A stretch of 64,000 nucleotides of DNA from Closterium sp. NIES-65 (taxonomy: Eukaryota; Streptophyta; Zygnematophyceae; Desmidiales; Closteriaceae). Positions 34,145-44,955 of the stretch are shown one piece after another; position 1 is the stretch's first letter; the number at the start of each line of letters is the position of its first letter. The stretch covers positions 37,287 through 101,286 of the forward strand of contig CANXME010000420.1 of NCBI GenBank assembly GCA_948144175.1, written 5' to 3'. The notes under the pieces were generated by a model that ran no database searches, was not told where the DNA came from, and worked only from the letters and a program-made list of their open reading frames with translations. The translations under genes were made by a program, and so were the position numbers.

Positions 34145-35237
34145 TGTTGGTGTAAGGGCCTAATAAACTCAAGCTATTAAGACTTTATCACACTTAAAAC
34201 CTCTCCTCGGGGTCACCTCCAAGGGTCCTTGGGTGCCTGGTACAAGACCAGCCCCTATCCTCGGGTCCGAGTTTGTAGAGAGAGGAATCAAGAGGGACTT
34301 AGTCAAAACAGCAAGAGTACCTTGAACGTCGCGCAGCGTATCGTGCAGACCGTCGATCGGATTAAGCTGAGAATTTCCTATATCGAAGCTCACTCTAAGA
34401 GCTTTAAAATAAGCCAAGTTGCCTCGCGAAAAGTTCTGCCATTACGAAGTTATGGCTCGGACAGCGTTAGCCTAGCGTTGGAGTGCTAGCGTACTAGCGT
34501 TGACTCGGGTAGCATTCCGCCGTCGCACCGCGTAGACAAGAAATTCCAGCAAGGAAGGAATTCGCTTGAATCAATTTCACTATATTCAGGTACAAACAGA
34601 GAAGGAATAAATAGCTCTAGCTAGCAAGGACCTTGGGAATCAACCTGGGAACAACCAGGGATGATCCCAAATAATTCCAAGCAACAGAACCAACATGGCT
34701 GGACAAAATAGCAGGTGATAGGTTGGTGAACAACCTCTGGTTCTGTTTTTCCAACCTGGGAAAACAACAACCAGGTTCAGGTCCTAAAAACAGAACCTGT
34801 TTTGTCTTTGCCCAACCAGCCAAATGCTGGTTCCGCTGGTTTCCCCTGGCCCTGTAGCATGCAGATACAGACAAACAACATCCAACCTTCACCTAAATTG
34901 TACCCCTATAGTGCCTGCCCTGCTACACTATAGTCAACCAAACAAAACAGTACAATTTCGAGTTGGATAGAACTGAATCTGCGCAATCAAGTAAGTTGAA
35001 CCGCAAAGCTTCCATCTTGGGTTCCTTTGCGAGCTCGTCCTTTCTGCTTGTACTGTTCATAGCGCGTACAATGTTATGCCGAAGCGCACATTTTGCGAGT
35101 ACCTGCAAATGCTTCAAGCGAAAATTGCGAAAGCAAACAAACACACAAACATACCATTCACACGCAAATGCATTCGCACACGCATACTCGTACAAACAGA
35201 CGGCAGGATGTCGTGCAATGTGAATTTGCACCCAACA
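34145..35237 (-). repeat. 5' LTR of Copia A copy 2
   Basis: 1093 bp. No difference from 28384-29476 was seen. PBS lies three bases inside. Confidence 0.95.
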
Positions 35238-37470
35238 TTCTCCCATAGCTGCTCCATGGTGGTGACGAAGTCATGTGCGGCTTGGACGTGTGCCGGTGTG
35301 GTTGGCTGCTGTGGTGTGAGTGGTTCCTGTCCGGAACATAGAAAGAAAGGAGTTTTCCCTGTGGCCGCATGTGATGCGTTGTTGTAAGCGAACTCTAGGG
35401 TCGCTAACTGTGTGTCCCAGTGGCTGACGTCGTCCTTGCAAGCTGTGCGTAGTATCTGTTCAACCACTTGATTGAGTCGCTCTGTCTGTCCGTCAGTCTG
35501 GGGGTGGTATGCTGAAGACATTGCAAGCTTTGTCCCATATAGTCCCATGAGCTCCTTCCAGAACTTACTCGTGAATTTGGGGTCTCTGTCTGAGATGAGT
35601 GTAGTGGGGATGCCGTGGATGGTGATGATGCGGTCGAAGAAGAGGCGAGAAGTTGCTTCAGCTGTAGCTGTGGCGTTGGTCGGTATGAAGTGACCCATTT
35701 TGGAGAACTTATCGATCACCACGAGGATGGAATCATGTCCCCGTGAGGTCGAAGGAAGTCCTGTGATGAAGTCGAGGCTAACGACCTGCCATGGCTGCTC
35801 CGGTACGGGTAGAGGCTGAAGTAACCCTGCTTTTTTCTGCTTGCTGCTCTTCATCCGCTGGCACGTGTCGCAAGAGGTGACGAACTGCTGCACATCTACT
35901 GCCATCCCGGGCCAGTAGTAATACTTCGCTATCCCTGCTAACGTCTTGTTGCTCCCGAAATGTCCCGCGTAAGGTACGTCGTGAAACTCCTCCAATAGGA
36001 TCTGCCGTAGCGGGGCGTAATTCGGTACCCAAATCTTTCCTGAACCCTTCCTTACAGCTAAGTCTTTCTCCCACTGTAATAGCTTCTTGGTCTGTGCTGT
36101 AGCAAACTCTGCGTCCACGGAGTACCCATGTTGGAATAGACCCTTCAGCAGAGGGTTCATCCCGTCGAGCTGCATGCCTGCGACATGTCCGGGGCGGCTC
36201 AGAGCGTCTGCCTTGTTGTGTAGCCCGGGCTTGTAGACGATGTCGTAGTGGAAGTGAGTTTCCAGGAAGTCCACCCACCGCACCTGTCGTCGTGAGAGTG
36301 TCGGCTGTGACTTCAGGTATTTGAGACTGCAGTGGTCAGTATAGACTGTAGTCTTGGCTCCCTCTAGGTAACACCTCCACGCCTTGAAGGCTATGACTAT
36401 CGCTAAGGCTTCCTTGTCGTGAATGGGGTAGTTTAGTTCTGCTCCGTGTAGCTTCTTACTGAGGTAGGCGATGGGCTGCAAACCGCGTTCGTGATGCTGC
36501 ATCAGTACTGCTCCGAATGCTTGGTCACTAGCGTCTGCTTCCACCACGTAGTCTCTGTCTGGATCCGGTAGGATGAGTACTGGCGCTGTAGTCAGTGCTG
36601 TCTCTTTGTTCAGTGCGCGGTAGTCGATGCACATCCGTAAACTACCGTCTGGCTTTGGAGTGAAGAGAACTGGTGCACCGTAGGGAGAGGTGGATGGGTG
36701 GATCAGTTGTCTGTCTAGTAGATACTCTATCTGTTTTTCATGTCTGTCAGTTCAGTTGGACTCAGTCGGTATGGTGCACGTGAGACGGGTTTCGCACCTG
36801 GTTCCTCCACGATCTCGTGCTCGTGGGTGCATGCTGGAGATACGCCTGTGGGTAGGTCGTCGGGCATTATATCCTTGTACTGCTCCAAGACCTCCTCCTC
36901 TGCTGCTGCTATAACCAGTGCTAAGTAACCCGTGTTACTCTCGTTCACTGTCCGTTCGAACCGTGCCAGTGTCGTTTCAGGAACGCTCCCTGTATCCGTC
37001 AAGCTTCGCAGCTCCACTCGTTTCCCGTTGTTGTAGATGCACACCTTGCTGTTGACCCAATCGATCTCGGGGTTGAACTGCTTCAGAAAATCTCGCCCCA
37101 AGATAAAATCTAATCCCTTGATGTTTGTGATCGGCAACGTCGGCTTCCACCTCAAAGCCCCTATCTGCAGCTGCAGTGTTGACTTTCCGTGGATGGGAAG
37201 CTTCGTACCGTCCACCATCGTTGCTGTAAACTGGGTTTCTTCTTAGGATTATCCAATTTTCTCCAACGTCCCGCGGTCGCACACCGAGTGGGACGCACCA
37301 CTGTCCACCAGGGTCTGGAGGCGACGCCCGTTGCAGATCACCTCGAGTACTAGTGGTTGCTGCTGCTCCGAGTATCCGTAGATGGTATCGCTTATAGGAT
37401 CGTAGGGTACGTCGAATATGTTATCCCTGGGTCCTGCACTCAAAGATGCAGCTTCAGTATCAGTTTTCTA
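35238..37470 (-). pseudogene. Gypsy pol region: protease, partial RT, RNase H, integrase
   Basis: Right to left: aspartic protease with VDSGASHS and the FILGRDFLKQF flap-side block; a start-of-RT segment ending SRAPYRLSPTEL; RNase H (VVEADASDQAFGAVLMQHH, LSRRQVRWVDFLE, LHNKADALSR); integrase with the zinc region (H ... CDTCQRMKSSKQKKAG), SLDFITGLPSTSRGHDSI, LISDRDPKFTSKFW and YHPQTDGQTERLNQ. These motifs are diagnostic of Ty3/Gypsy. The region belongs to a broken copy. Confidence 0.88.
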
Positions 37471-38610
37471 CTGAGAAAGGTTAGAAGGATTTATCCGAGG
37501 CCGATTCGGCTTCTCTTGGGCCTGGAACCTTCCACTAAGCCTTTGCAGCTGTGTAGGCTTCATCTGTGGGGAACAGGGAGCCTTTAAACAGTGCTGCTGG
37601 GAGAGAATATTAACTCCTCGGAACGCTCGACCCGTATTAGCGCTCTGAAGTTGGGTCCCCATAATACCCGGTACCGGTTTAATTTCTGACTCTCCCTTAA
37701 TAAAGGCTTGAAACCCACGAGAAGTAATATTCTTACTTGTCGGGGTATACGGCTGGAGTTTCCCGGTCGGTGCAGGGTCTTGTTTCGCGGATCCTCCATT
37801 AGTCTCGGCGATTTCCCCTGGTGCCGGCTGGTCGTGACGTTTTAAATTTGCGCCACCATATTCTCCTTTTTTCGCCCTCTCCGAAGTTGCCACGTTGTCC
37901 GTTTTCTGCTTCGGGGGTGCCGCACTGTTCTTGTCCTTCAGCTCCGCACACCTTCTCTTCATTTTCCAACACGCCAAGATACGATGTCCTGTAGCGCCGC
38001 AAAATTTGCACGTCTCATTATTTGCTAGCCGCTGCTCCACATCGCCCTCGTCGTTCTCCATCGGGTCGGCAGTCGTGGGTGGTGCCAATCGCCCCATGCC
38101 ACTAGTTGGCTTGTTGCGTCGTGTTCCGTAGTAGCTACTGTTCAACGTGTCAAACTGTTCGATCAGTGCTGCCGGAACCTGCGCCCACGTCCCCTCGCCT
38201 TGGACTATTCTGTTGTTGATCCACTCTAGAGCTGGGCCTCGTAACAGTGTTGCTGCGAGCCGTATGCGCATTGCGTCTTTTGTCGGGGTCGTGCATCTAA
38301 CGGCTTCGAAGTAAATTTCGAGTTCAGCTACAAATCGACGAACGTCGTTCCTTTTTACTGTAGGATCGAACGCCTCCGGTAGCCTCAGCTTCACTGCTTC
38401 GAGGTTAACTGTAGCTGCTGCCGTTGTCGCATGTAGAATTGTCGGTGTTGCCGCTGCTGTTGCTGCTACTGTTGTCGCTGCTGCTGTGGCGGTTGCCGAC
38501 TGGTTCGCAATGAGTTTTTCAAGTTGTGGGAGCGCTGCACATATTTGCTTATGCTCAGCACGTAACTCCGCGATTTTCTGTACTAAAATATCTCTTTTTT
38601 CCCTCCATTT
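37470..38610 (-). pseudogene. Gypsy gag region
   Basis: A helical, charged N-terminal segment (KRDILVQKIAELRAEHKQI) and an Ala/Thr-rich stretch are followed by a retrotransposon gag core (LRLPEAFD ... RRFVAELEIYFEAV ... LLRGPALEWI) and a CCHC knuckle (CKFCGATGHRILAC). Such gag proteins form the particle and bind the RNA. The first clear Met is at 38394, but homology-like coding character extends upstream, so the true start is uncertain. Confidence 0.75.
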
Positions 38611-39038
38611 GGCGATTTACAGGAAGATGCGCGACGAAAATAATTGAATTCAAGGGGCTGGTCGACTTACTGCGAGTCAAATTGACTGTAGAATCGACGA
38701 GCGCGAATTCTGTAGGTTGCGTAAATCTCCCTTAGGCGAAATTCGCGTCCGATCTTGGCCGTTGAGGAGAAAATCGATCCGACGCACCAAATTCCAACTT
38801 TTTTGGGCGAAATTCTCTGGGCCGTTGAGATGAAACTCGATCGAACGGTCGAAACTCCAACCTTTCCACCAGTAAATCTGAGGGGTGTTCGAAAACCGAA
38901 TCGAGGGGGACTTAGAAAAATTGCGCAGAACTGGTTTTACATACCCGTATCGGCGCTTTCGTCGTCGCCCCCGCGGTTTTTAAAGGCCGGAACTAAGCGG
39001 TTGAAGACCTCGCGTGTAAACCCGCTCTGATTACCAAG
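38611..39038 (-). other. Gypsy leader and primer-binding site
   Basis: About 430 bases separate the 5' LTR and gag. The PBS, TGGTAATCAGAGCG on the minus strand at 39023-39036, is two bases from the LTR. The rest has no motif I recognise. Confidence 0.7.
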
Positions 39039-39103
39039 TGTGAGGATCTGGGATCGAGCTCAGAAAAGATGATTCAAATTGAATTGAATGATCACCTGGG
39101 TAC

Positions 39104-39365
39104 TGTCGAAATATTTTGTCATGTTTTATAATTGCTTGTAGTTGTAGTTAGTGTAGTTATGTAAACTTTTGTTGGTGGTGCACCTTATTTTGTTTCTATG
39201 CTATATGTACCCCTGAACCTATAGTGAAACCACCTTTTCACCAATTTCCCTCTCAACTCACTCGACATTGCTCCTAGGGGAAAACCCGCTCGATACCTAA
39301 GTTAGGGCCTAGGCTACTAAGCCTAGGCCCCCGTTTCTACTCTTAAATTACTTAGACTCTCGACA
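39104..39365 (+). repeat. 5' LTR of LARD 2
   Basis: 262 bp, TGTCGAAATATT ... ACTCTCGACA. It contains GTTGGTGGTGCACC and, at 39305-39330, a perfect hairpin with arms GGGCCTAGGCT around ACTA. Confidence 0.93.
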
Positions 39366-39479
39366 TGTTATCGGAGCTAGGTTCGTCCTGGCCTGTGGGC
39401 CCACTTTACACTTCCGCTGCTAAGGTTTTCCGGTCGCGCGCCTAGGGCGCGTGACGACTTTATTTTTACATTGTCCCGC

Positions 39480-39670
39480 CCACGGGCGTGTGACTCCTTC
39501 CCTGCCCGTCGCGCGCCCCGTGGTACGCGACGGTGCCCTTCTACTGCCCATCGTGCGCCCCGTGGCACACGATGGTGCCCTGCTCGTCGTGTGCCCCGAG
39601 GCACACGATCGGGCCCTTTTATGCTACCCGTCGTGCGCCCCGTGGCACTGGCCCGCGACGGGCCTTTCCG
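39480..39670 (+). repeat. Degenerate repeat inside LARD 2
   Basis: Units of about 30 bp are built on CGTCGTGCGCCCCGTGGCAC with variants. It occupies the same internal position as the GC-rich tandem repeat of LARD 1 but uses a different unit. Confidence 0.7.
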
Positions 39671-40094
39671 CCCCTGCACTCCCTGCTGCCGCCCCTGACC
39701 CATCTGCACCGACGCCTCTTCGCCGCTCTGCGGCTTTCTTCCTTCCCACCCCCCCCTTTCTCTTGTCTCCCTGCAGCCGTGGGGAGGAGGGTATGGGGGT
39801 GGAGGGTGTTGGAGCGTGGGGTCAACTCTCTCCCTTTCCCTCCTCCTTCTTTCAGTCCCACCGCTGCAGCTGCCGCTGGGGGAGGAGGGTGTGAGGATGT
39901 GGGTGAGGAGGGGGAGTGGTACCGGGGTGGCGGGTGTGAGGCAACAAGCAGCCGTCCCTCCACCTCTCCTCTCTTCCCCCTTTCTCTGCTGCTTCTGCAG
40001 CAGTGTGGGGGAGGGGAAGGAGGAGGGTGAGGAGATGGTAGGGATACCTGCTGTTGCTGTAACTACATACCTACCTACAAGCATTATGGGGGCG

Positions 40095-40356
40095 TGTCGA
40101 AATATTTTGTCATGTTTTATAATTGCTTGTAGTTGTAGTTAGTGTAGTTATGTAAACTTTTGTTGGTGGTGCACCTTATTTTGTTTCTATGCTATATGTA
40201 CCCCTGAACCTATAGTGAAACCACCTTTTCACCAATTTCCCTCTCAACTCACTCGACATTGCTCCTAGGGGAAAACCCGCTCGATACCTAAGTTAGGGCC
40301 TAGGCTACTAAGCCTAGGCCCCCGTTTCTACTCTTAAATTACTTAGACTCTCGACA
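40095..40356 (+). repeat. 3' LTR of LARD 2
   Basis: 262 bp, identical by eye to the 5' LTR, including the hairpin at 40296-40321. Confidence 0.93.
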
Positions 40357-40674
40357 GGTACAACACGAGGCTATATATAGGCTCGACACAAGGCCCCGTA
40401 ACCAGGTGTTACGCGAAGGTTCCGCGGGTCGCGAAGCGTCCCGAACAGATCCTTACCGAATTCGGTAGAAGGCAATTCGGTGGCAACCGAAAAGCCAGAA
40501 TTCGGTGCACGCAACCTAGCTCGGTGCTATAACTATAATAAAATATAGGAAAGCACCTAGCCTAGGAAATCAAGCAATTCATGCATGCATATGATTATCC
40601 TATGCTAGAAATAGCATGATAAAGTAGAGGCAGGCAAGCATAGCTGGCATAAGCCGTCGTACTCTCACACCCAG

Positions 40675-43600
40675 ACTCAGCACCCCCAGGCTCAGCACCT
40701 CCAGTCACAGCACCCCAAGACTCAGCACCCCCAGACCCGGCACCCGCAGACGCGGCACCCGCAGGCTCAGCACCTCTAGCAGCACCAGAGTCTACAGCTA
40801 CCTCGACAGGCTCGACTGCGTCTACCTGGGACACACCTGAAGGGGCAGGACCCTGAGGAGGGAGGGGGTCTACCTGAGTAGCACCTGGCGCAAGGAAGAG
40901 CGGCGGCGGGGGGAGGGGCGCAGTGCGGTAGGGGAAGAGACGGTAGTAAGGCACCGACTCGTCAAAGGTGACGTCCTGGGAGGACAGAACACATGGCGCG
41001 TGGTGGGGTGGTAAAACTGCCAGCCAGGCGCGTCAGGGGGGAAGCCAAGGAAGACGCAAGGAACAGCACGGGGGGACAGCTTGTCCGCAGACAAGTCGCG
41101 GACAAACGCCCGAGATCCCCAGACCCGAAACCCAGACGCATCGCCAACCTTCCCTGTCCACCGCAAGGCGGGGGAGGTCTCTGGCAAGGAGACTCGGGGC
41201 TGAAGGTTGAGCTGATGCGCGGCGTACTGAACCGGAAACGGCAACAGATAATGGGGGGCAGCCGCATGCATCATGGACGCACGCGCGACGTCCATGACCA
41301 TGCCAATGCGGCGCTCAGCAATCCCATTTTGCTGTGGAGAGGCCGGAAGCGTGAAGGTCTGGCGGATGCCGTGTGCCCGACAGAAGGCTCCCAGACGGGC
41401 AGAGGAAAACTCCCCTCCTCTGTCCGAGTGCAGACGCAAAACAGGAAAGTCCGAGCCGAAACTCTCTCTGAGCTGGAGACGAGCTGCGCGGATCCAGCCG
41501 ATCAACACCTCAGTGACGTCACCCTTGCTGTGCAAGGGGAAGACTATGGTGTAACGCGAGTAGTCGTCAACGACCAGCAGAAAGTACCGCTCTCTTCCCT
41601 GCCCACTGACGCGGGCTGGGCCCCACACGTCCATGTGTAGAGTCTGCAGCGGAGCCTCTGTCGGAGGAAACTCGGAGGAGTGAGGGTCGGCGCGCTGTCG
41701 CCCCTCGACGCAGGGGACGCAGGTAGGGCCAGGCCCCGGAGGAAGGGGAGCGAGAGACCAAGGAAGACCAGAGACAAGGACACGGGAGGCCATGCCTCGG
41801 AGACGAGGCAAGGAGGGGTGACCAAGGCGGTGGTGCCAAAGGAGAGTCTGGTGGGACAGCAAACGACACGAGCAGGGGGCAGACTCAGGACCAGACCTGG
41901 ACGCCGCAGCAAACACCTGACTCGACGCAGCTACCTCGGCAGACTCAGCAGTAGGAGGAGACTCAGCAGTAAGGGTGTACAGGCTAGACCCTGGCCGACG
42001 GGTGAACGTGGCCAAGTGTCGGCCTGTCCGAGCACACCTGCAGTGGGTCACTCGCTGACTCGCAGGAGTGAACTGGTCAACCCCTCGATCCTGTAGGTCC
42101 GCTCCACTCACCAAGCTCGTAGAGAACGAGGGGAGGTAGAGACCAGACAGGGAGCCTGAGGGGGCTGCAGGGCACGGAAGGACAGTGGAGAAGCTAGCAA
42201 GGACAGGACCCGCAGAGGGGTCTGCCAGGGAGACTGCAACCGGCCGACTAAGCGGCGTAAGAGTGGTGCGGTCTCGAAAGAAGGAGCGGGACGCACCCGA
42301 GTCCAGGGTGAAGGTGTGGAAGGCCTGAGCCGACGTAGTACCTGAGAGAGCAGACTCACCAGCACCTGGGGCGGCAGACGCAGTGGCACCTGGGGCAGCA
42401 GACGCACTAGCACCTAGAGCAGTAGTCTCACCAGCACCTAGCGCAGCAGCCTCAATGCCCGGGTCAGGCGGTACACACAGGTTACGGGCACCCTCAACAC
42501 TATCAGCAACAGCATACATGGCAGCAAGAATAGCATCAAAGTCAAGATCAAAGATAGCAACCCTGGCCTTAGCCAGATCTCCCAAGCGAGGGATCTCTGA
42601 CGCCTCAGGGAACTGGCGACGCCACGCGTCCGTCAGGCGACCAAAGCAGCGCTGGGTGGAGTGTGGACCCCCGCACTGCTCACCAGTGCAGTCGCCGGTA
42701 CAGGGAACGTAAGAGCAGGGACCAAAACCCCCACCGCGCTGGCGTGCAGTGTACCACTCACGAAGCTGCTGAGGGGACAGGGTCACACCACTCCGCTGCT
42801 GCTGCTGGCGCTGACCACCACCGGCGCCACTCCTCGACGCAGAGTCGCGACTCGCTCCACCACCGCCGCCTCCGCCGCCGCCGCCGCCTCCGCCGCCGCC
42901 GCCGCCTCCGCCGCCTCCGCCGCCTCCTCCACCTCCGCCTCCTCCACTACCTCCGCCGCCTCCGCTCCCTCCGCCACCTCCACCGCCTCCGCCGCCTCCA
43001 CTGCTGCCGCTGCCGCCGCCGCCACCCCCAGCACCACTCCCACCACCACCCCCACTCCCTCCACCGCCTCCACCACCACCTCCACCGCCCCCTCCACCTC
43101 CTCTAGTGCCCTTGCCCCCCTTGCCCTTGCCGGTGCGGCGTCTCCCGCTCGGGGCAGACGCAGCGCCGACCGACTCGAAACCAACGAGGTCGGCCACAGC
43201 AGCAGAGGCAACAGAGGGCAAGAGGGGGGAGGGAGAACACCCATCAAAGACGGGGGTGCGAGGGTCACCACGAGAGGCTCCTACAGCGACTATGCTCTTC
43301 TCTATCGCTAGGAGGGCCTTCTCGAGGAGGTCAACGGTGAGAGTGGTGGGGCAAACAGAGAGGAAGTGGTCCTTGACTAAATGGAGAGAGTCAGGGAGAC
43401 GGGTGACTATGTAGTAGAGGGTGATGTACATGGGGGGGGGGGTTCTTGGCGGAGGTACGGTAGAGAGTGTCACTAGTGCGGAGGTGCGTAATGAGGTCAG
43501 CAACAGTGGGAAAGGCAGCAAGGTCAGGGAAGAGGTACGGTAGCATGAGGCGGCTCAGTGCAGCAGTGGCAGGGGAAGAGTAGCGTGCAACTACAGCGTC

Positions 43601-43885
43601 GTACAAGGTCTGAGCACTCTTGTACTGGCTAAAGTGTGCACGCTCAGTGGTCGGTCAGTGGCGGCGCACAGCAAGGCGAGCAGCAGCGTCACGTGTGGCC
43701 CACTGTGAGCGAATAGTGGCGTCAGCATCAGCAGCGGGGGCAGGGGAGGCACCAGAAGTGAGGTCAAACAGGGAGAGGCCGTCTGCCCTATCGCGCTGCA
43801 GGAAAAGCTGCAGATCATCTACCCAGACCTCAAAGTCCACTGCCCGACCCTCAGCGTCAAAGGTGAGAACGCTAGGGGAAGCCAT
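40675..43885 (-). pseudogene. Copia B copy 3 gag, protease and integrase region
   Basis: Right to left: a gag N-terminal segment (MASPSVLTFDAEGRAVDFEV, about 43655-43885), a middle gag segment, a very long glycine tract (about 42850-43110), a Cys/His cluster (CSYVPC ... EQCGGPHSTQRCF, about 42645-42720), protease (LDSGASRSFF), GAG-pre-integrase (LLWHHRLGHPSLPRLRGM), integrase core and the following domain. The Cys/His cluster is not the usual C-x2-C-x4-H-x4-C knuckle. It is a broken copy. Confidence 0.85.
42850..43110 (-). repeat. GGN trinucleotide tract (polyglycine) in Copia B gag
   Basis: On the plus strand this is CCGCCGCCTCC-type trinucleotide repeat for about 260 bp. In the gag frame it reads as Gly with scattered Ser and Ala. 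The older copy at 49982 has a much shorter Gly/Ser stretch at about 51195-51265. Confidence 0.85.
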
Positions 43886-43889
43886 AACA

Positions 43890-44940
43890 GCCGGAGGCAG
43901 GGCAGTGCAGTGGCAGAGACTGTGCTCTTACCAGGTAGGTGGAGCGATCGGGCTGCTCGGCGGCTCGGCTGTCGGGCGACTCAGCTGCAGGGCGGCTCGT
44001 CTGCTGGGCGGCTCGGCTGCTGGGCGGCTCTGCTGCTGGTGCGGGGCGGCTCGGCTGTCGGGCGGCTCGGCTGCTGGGCGGCTCGGCTGCTGGGCGGCTC
44101 GGCTGCACGGTGCTGGGCGGCTCGGCTGTTGGGCGGCTCGGCTGCTGGGCGGCTCGGGAGGTCGGGCGGCTCAGGAGGCCGGCGGTTCGGCTGCTCGGCG
44201 TTGCGGGCGCTGGGAGGCGGGGTCGCAGGTGGTGGCGAGGTCGCAGGTGGCGGTGGGCCGCAATGGTGGGCGGGGCCGCGGTGGCGACGGGGCCGAAGTG
44301 GGGCCTAAGTGGGGCCGTAGAGGGGCCGACGGGGCCGAAGTGGGGCCGTAGCGGGGCCGCAGCGGGGCCTAAGCGGGGCCGAAGCGGGGCCGTAGCGGGG
44401 CCTAAGCGGGGCCGTAGCGGGGCCGTAGCGGGGCCGTAGCGGGGCCGACAGGGCCGTACGGGGCTGTAGCGGGGCCTAAGCGGGGCCGACGGGGCCGTAG
44501 CGGGGCCGTAGCGGGGCCGTAGCGGGGCCTAAGCGGGGCCGACGGGGCCGTAGCGGGGCCGTAGCGGGGCCGTAGCGGGGCCTAAGCGGGGCCGTAGCGG
44601 GGCCGACGGGGCCTAAGCGGGGCCGTAGCGGGGCCGTAGCGGGGCCTAAGCGGGGCCGACGGGGCCGTAGCGGGGCCGTAGCGGGGCCTAAGCGGGGCCG
44701 ACGGGGCCGTAGCGGGGCCGTAGCGGTGCCTAAGCGGGGCCGTAGCGGGGCCGACGGGGCCTAAGCGGGGCCGTAGCGGCCTAAGTGAGGCCGTAGAAGG
44801 CGGCTCGAGGGGCAGTAAGGGCGGCCAATAGGGGCCACTAAGGCGGCTCGAGGTGCTACTCGGGTTAGGAGCCAAGCGCTCTCCGGGCAGGGAAGGAAAA
44901 AAAGTTCGTGGTGGGCCCTAGGCAGTATTCCCAGTCGGGA
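43890..44940 (-). repeat. GC-rich repeat leader of Copia B copy 3
   Basis: From the PBS inward: a hairpin at 44927-44942, CTAGGGCCCAC, then about 40 units related to GGGGCCGTAGC and GGGGCCTAAGC (plus-strand notation, about 44280-44790), then CTCGGCTGCTGGGCGG units (about 43950-44160). It lies before the gag start and is non-coding. Confidence 0.85.
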
Positions 44941-44955
44941 ACCTGCTCGATACCA

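Larger units (their letters stand above)
28384..35237 (-). mobile_element. Copia A copy 2, very young
   Basis: 1093-bp LTRs (28384-29476 and 34145-35237) are indistinguishable from each other by eye, and TTCTC flanks both ends (28379-28383 and 35238-35242). PBS TGGTATCAGAGC is on the minus strand at 34130-34141, and the purine tract is at 29477-29491. Size and organisation match copy 1. The LTRs differ from those of copy 1 at about 16 positions (1.5%), so the two insertions come from different source copies. The coding part appears broken once. It interrupts the Gypsy element between its integrase core and chromodomain. Confidence 0.95.
39104..40356 (+). mobile_element. LARD/TRIM-type non-coding LTR element 2
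   Basis: 262-bp LTRs (39104-39365 and 40095-40356) show no difference by eye. GGTAC flanks both ends (39099-39103 and 40357-40361), and the intact Gypsy LTR at 27470 shows the empty site. A Met-like PBS (TGTTATCGGAGC) follows the 5' LTR, and the purine tract ATTATGGGGGCG precedes the 3' LTR. The 0.73-kb internal region has GC-rich repeats and no gag or pol. It shares the purine tract, a CCTGGCCTGT ... CTTCCGCTGCTA start and a CTGCAGCAGTGTGGGGG end with LARD 1, so both belong to one lineage. Insertion is very recent. Confidence 0.93.
27470..40669 (-). mobile_element. Gypsy chromovirus (span includes nested Copia A copy 2 and LARD 2)
   Basis: 373-bp LTRs lie at 27470-27842 and, split by LARD 2, at 39039-40669. 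They differ at about six positions (1.6%). CCCAG flanks both ends (27465-27469 and 40670-40674). PBS on the minus strand is TGGTAATCAGAGCG (39023-39036), and the purine tract CTTTGAGGGGGGACG adjoins the left LTR. Order on the minus strand: gag with a coiled-coil-like N-terminal part and a CKFCGATGHRILAC knuckle (about 37470-38610), protease (TLVDSGASHS; about 36900-37440), part of reverse transcriptase, RNase H (EADASDQAFGAVL; about 36190-36600), integrase with an HHCC region and core (SLDFITGLP; about 35240-36100), then a chromodomain (about 27860-28050). It is broken, with a few breaks besides the two insertions. The chromodomain places it among chromoviruses. Confidence 0.93.
39039..40669 (-). 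repeat. 5' LTR of the Gypsy element, split by LARD 2
   Basis: Removing LARD 2 and one GGTAC copy leaves 373 bp, the same length as the other LTR, with about six differences. The LARD sits 15 bases from the TATATATA box at 40372-40379. Confidence 0.92.

Noticed and set aside
35114-36634. 506-codon minus-strand frame as a complete host polyprotein
   Set aside because: It is Gypsy RNase H and integrase, and its end runs into the LTR of the inserted Copia A copy 2.
42661-43311. Ala/Ser/Thr-rich plus-strand frame
   Set aside because: Antisense reading of the GGN tract in Copia B gag.
44280-44790. CRISPR-like or satellite array
   Set aside because: Units of 11-22 bp have no unique spacers, and the tract lies between the PBS and gag of a Copia B element.
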